Positions 61,624 through 64,000 of a stretch of DNA of 64,000 nucleotides are shown piece after piece (position 1 is the first letter of the stretch; each line of letters begins with the position of its first letter). The DNA is from Clostridiales bacterium (GTDB taxonomy: Bacteria > Bacillota > Sulfobacillia > CADDZV01): positions 35,535 through 99,534 of the forward strand of contig CADDZV010000003.1 in assembly GCA_902812875.1 (NCBI GenBank), given 5' to 3'. The notes beneath the pieces are model-generated. The model searched no databases. It was not told the origin of the DNA and saw only the letters and a program-made list of their open reading frames with translations. A program made the position numbers and the translations under genes.

Positions 61624-62724
61624 CTACGGAGCCACCCGGGCAGCTTCGTGGCTTTCGAGCGGCCGTGCAAAGATCATGCGCCCGGCAGAAGTCTGCAGCA
61701 CGCTTGTCACCACAACCTCCACGCTTTCGCCGGTATACCGTTTGCCCCCGTCCACAACGATCATGGTGCCGTCATCCAGGTAACCGACACCCTGGCCGGG
61801 CTCCTTACCGTCACGGATGATCTGCACCACCATCTCCTCGCCTGGGATCACCATCGGTTTCACTGCATTGGCGAGATCGTTGATGTTCAACACCTGCACG
61901 CCGTGCAACGACGCGACCTTGTTGAGGTTGTAGTCGTTGGTCACCACCGGAGCATTGAGTATGCGGGCCAGGCGGATGAGCTTGTCGTCAACCTCAAGAT
62001 GGCCCCCAAAATCGCGCTCGTAGACTTGGACAGGCAAGCGGGCCTCCTGCTGGATGCGGTTCAGAATGTCGAGCCCGCGCCGGCCCCGGTTCCTTTTGAG
62101 CACGTCGGAGGAATCGGCAATGTGCCGGAGCTCTTCCAGTACGAAAGACGGAATGATAAGCCTGCCGTCGAGAAAACCTGTGCTGGCGATGTCGGCAATA
62201 CGTCCGTCGATGATCACACTGGTGTCAAGAATCATGGCCCGGCCGGTTTCTGCCGGGGCCGAGCGCTCCCGGCGGTGCGTGTTTCCCAAAAGGCTAACGA
62301 TATCGCCGTGCTTTTTCAAGGCGATCGTAATGCCCAGGTAACCGAACACCACGCTTCCCACCGTAGGCAGAATGATGCTCATGCCGGGGACGCTACGGAA
62401 TGCGGCACCAAGAAGATTAGCAATTATGAGTCCGATGATAAGACCAACCGACCCCGTAACGATGTCCACAACAGGCATTTTTTGTACGAGGTTTTCCACG
62501 GCTTTGGTGCCCTGCCATATCCACGTCACCACCGCCGGAATGAGAAAGAAACCAAGCAGACCTCCGATCACGGTACCGCCCGCCACAATGGCAATGCCTG
62601 GTCCCTGGAAGGCAGTAACGGGGCGTGAACTGAGAATGGCGATCGACGGCAGGGTATAAAGAGCCAACGCAAAACCGCCCAACATACCTAGCGGCAGACC
62701 CAAAAACCTCAAATTCCGCGGCAT
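61624..62724 (-). CDS. yacL: membrane PIN/TRAM domain protein, YacL family
   Basis: 366 residues: about four membrane helices (1-135), a PIN nuclease domain with acidic residues D167 and D173 (LDTSVIIDGRI) and VVTNDYNLNKVA, then a TRAM domain near 300-350 (GYLDDGTMIVVDGGKRYTGE). Presumably an RNA-binding or RNA-cutting membrane protein; the substrate is not settled. AAGGAGGTGACG precedes the ATG. Own promoter 60 bases upstream. Confidence 0.92.
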   Translation of the reverse strand: MPRNLRFLGLPLGMLGGFALALYTLPSIAILSSRPVTAFQGPGIAIVAGGTVIGGLLGFFLIPAVVTWIWQGTKAVENLVQKMPVVDIVTGSVGLIIGLIIANLLGAAFRSVPGMSIILPTVGSVVFGYLGITIALKKHGDIVSLLGNTHRRERSAPAETGRAMILDTSVIIDGRIADIASTGFLDGRLIIPSFVLEELRHIADSSDVLKRNRGRRGLDILNRIQQEARLPVQVYERDFGGHLEVDDKLIRLARILNAPVVTNDYNLNKVASLHGVQVLNINDLANAVKPMVIPGEEMVVQIIRDGKEPGQGVGYLDDGTMIVVDGGKRYTGESVEVVVTSVLQTSAGRMIFARPLESHEAARVAP

Positions 62725-62783
62725 TTCGTCACCTCCTTTCCCACATTAGAAAAAGCCCAGGCTACGATGTTCATTGCAGACCA

Positions 62784-62812
62784 ATTATAGTAATGGCTGC
62801 ACAGGCGTTCAA
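62784..62812 (-). promoter_or_regulatory. promoter of yacL-ispDF-cysS genes
   Basis: TTGAAC, 17-base spacer, TATAAT on the minus strand, 60 bases before yacL and immediately after the carD terminator. Confidence 0.75.
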
Positions 62813-62819
62813 TCATGAC

Positions 62820-62854
62820 AAAAAGGCGCGGCATCCCATGTAAGAAGGACCGCG
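62820..62854 (-). terminator. rho-independent terminator after carD
   Basis: Stem CGCGG/CCGCG extended by TCC/GGA with an imperfect loop, followed on the minus strand by five T, six bases after the carD stop. Confidence 0.65.
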
Positions 62855-62859
62855 GTAGG

Positions 62860-63339
62860 CTATTGGGAAACTGCCTGAGATATGGCCTCTTCGATTTGCG
62901 CGGGGGCGAGTCCAGACGCGAGAACCAGTTCACTCACCAGTATCTGCCGGGCATTTTCCAGCATGCGACGTTCGCCGGTGGACAGCCCTTTTTCGCGCTC
63001 GCGCGCAGACAGGTTACGCACGACCTCAGCCACAGCAAAAATGTCGCCCGTCTTGAGCTTGTCGAGGTTGTCCCGATACCGCCGGTTCCAGTTTCCAGAC
63101 ATCACGCTTACCTCGTCGCGAAAGACCTCTAATACTTCGGCGATATGCTCACGGTCGATGACGCGGCGAAGCCCCACCACATCGGACGACTCCACCGGGA
63201 TCATCACCTTCATGTCGCCCATGGGCATCATCATGACGTAGTAACGCTGCCGTCGGCCAAGAACTTCTTTCTCTTCGATTTTCTCGATGACCCCAGCCCC
63301 GTGCATGGGGTAGACCACTTTGTCACCGATGGCGAACAA
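62860..63339 (-). CDS. carD: CarD/CdnL family transcription regulator
   Basis: 159 residues: an N-terminal RNA polymerase-interaction (Tudor-like) domain, FAIGDKVVYPMHGAGVIEKI and VMIPVESSDVVGLR, then a helical DNA-binding domain with RDEVSVMSGNWNRRYRDNL, whose Trp is the conserved one that wedges the open complex. CarD proteins stabilise sigma-A open promoter complexes. Single gene between a promoter pair and a terminator. Confidence 0.92.
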   Translation of the reverse strand: MFAIGDKVVYPMHGAGVIEKIEEKEVLGRRQRYYVMMMPMGDMKVMIPVESSDVVGLRRVIDREHIAEVLEVFRDEVSVMSGNWNRRYRDNLDKLKTGDIFAVAEVVRNLSAREREKGLSTGERRMLENARQILVSELVLASGLAPAQIEEAISQAVSQ

Positions 63340-63378
63340 TGTTCAGCCCCCTCGCGGCTGCATCATAAGTTTGGCGCC

Positions 63379-63407
63379 ACTATACCACAACGGGGCCCGA
63401 CGGTCAA
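63379..63407 (-). promoter_or_regulatory. proximal promoter of carD
   Basis: TTGACC, 17-base spacer, TATAGT on the minus strand, 40 bases before carD. Confidence 0.8.
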
Positions 63408-63417
63408 TAAACTTAGC

Positions 63418-63447
63418 AATTTATCACACGTCCCGCTGCCCTGTCAA
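63418..63447 (-). promoter_or_regulatory. possible distal promoter of carD
   Basis: TTGACA with TAAATT 18 bases on, minus strand. The -35 box is perfect and the -10 box matches at four of six positions. Confidence 0.4.
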
Positions 63448-63519
63448 CTATTGAAGCTGCTTCGGGTGCGTAAAGTTTAGGTAGGTGGGACGAGGTAGGG
63501 CAAAGAAAGGAGACCTCGT

Positions 63520-64000
63520 GTGCTTGCTAGTAGGAAAGAACGTACCGTGATAACCCTGTTTGGCGTGGTGCGGGTGAACCGGCGGCTGTACAGGGACCGT
63601 GCGACGGGCGCGCCACGGTGGTTGTTGGACGAGGCGTTGGGCTGGCCGGCACGGGAGCGGATTTCCCCGGCTCTGCAGTAACTGGCCACAGACTTGGCGG
63701 TGCGGATGCCGTTTGGGGAAGCGGCGGGGATTCTGGAGAAGCTAGGTCCACAACTGAGCAAGCAAACGATCTGGTCAGTGGTGCAGCGCATGGGTGCCCG
63801 GGCGGTAGCGGCAGCAGATCTGCGGCACGAGCAAGTTTACGAGCACGGGGAGGTGGTGGCAGGGCAAACGCGAGCCGCAGAGATCAACGTGGAGGCCGAC
63901 GGTACGTTTATAGCCCTGCAGGGGTCATCGCAGCCGCGGGGTGAGCTGAAGTTGTTCAGTGCGTATGACCGGCGGGAAAAGGCCGGCACGAAACAGAGGC
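63520..64000 (+). pseudogene. ISLre2-family (UPF0236) transposase remnant, cut by window edge
   Basis: The reading frame from GTG 63520 encodes the ISLre2/UPF0236 transposase core: RTVITLFGVVRVNRRLYRD, WLLDEALGWPARERISPALQ, a TAA stop at 63679-63681 in place of an expected Glu codon, then LATDLAVRMPFGEAAGILEKLG, QTIWSVVQRMG and NVEADGTFIALQG with the DG pair. The upstream frame is closed by stops (63478, 63496), so the usual N-terminal 60-80 residues are missing. The gene runs off the window. No terminal repeat could be found. Almost certainly inactive. Confidence 0.8.

Overview
The window is a GC-rich stretch of a Bacillota (Firmicutes) chromosome, most likely a thermophilic, spore-forming Clostridia-type organism. 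The evidence is gene order plus markers. SigH lies upstream of the tuf/secE/nusG/rplKAJL/rpoBC block. CwlD, Mini-RNase III, YacL, a YbxF-like L7Ae protein and a KOW protein between infA and map are present. S4, S14, L33 and L36 carry zinc-type cysteines. EF-Tu carries a Cys4 insertion known to me from Clostridia. Almost everything is read from the minus strand, so the biological order runs from high to low coordinates.

63.5-64.0 kb: a 5'-truncated ISLre2-type transposase with an in-frame stop. 53.9-63.3 kb, minus strand: carD, yacL (PIN/TRAM), an ispDF fusion, an RlpA-type wall protein, cysS, mrnC, then rlmB and sigH. A plus-strand pair, thyX and trpS, is inserted between mrnC and rlmB. This follows the Bacillus yacL-ispDF-cysS-mrnC-rlmB-sigH order.

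40.7-53.9 kb: tRNA-Thr(TGT)-Tyr-fMet-Thr(GGT), tuf2, rpmG, tRNA-Trp, secE, nusG, rplK, rplA, an L10 leader, rplJ, rplL, tandem promoters, rpoB, rpoC and an L7Ae-family gene. 16.4-40.7 kb: the str operon (rpsL, rpsG, fusA, tuf1), the full S10/spc/alpha ribosomal superoperon with secY, adk, map, a KOW gene, infA and rpoA, then ECF transporter genes (ecfA1, ecfA2, ecfT), truA, rplM and rpsI, closed by a terminator.

4.8-16.3 kb is the accessory part: cwlD, a short methyl-accepting chemotaxis protein with a terminator, then a probable operon of an AmmeMemoRadiSam fusion (dioxygenase fold plus AMMECR1), its radical SAM partner, carbamate kinase, ornithine carbamoyltransferase, a COG2403-type GTPase, a DedA protein, an HD-GYP protein and a second COG2403 paralogue. 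This cluster has the most unexplained biology in the window. 0-4.8 kb: a frameshifted penicillin-acylase-type gene, a TPR protein, and a divergent pair of an Nramp metal importer and a half-size TMEM165/GDT1 protein.

The two tuf genes look identical at nucleotide level and use a codon set (GCG, GGG, ACG, CCG, GAG, GTA, TTG) unlike the flanking ribosomal genes. Vegetative-type promoters (TTGACN-17/18-TATAAT-like) can be read before carD, yacL, sigH, the tRNA cluster, tuf2, rpmG, rpoB (two), the L7Ae/str operon and rplM. No rRNA, CRISPR array or replication origin was seen.
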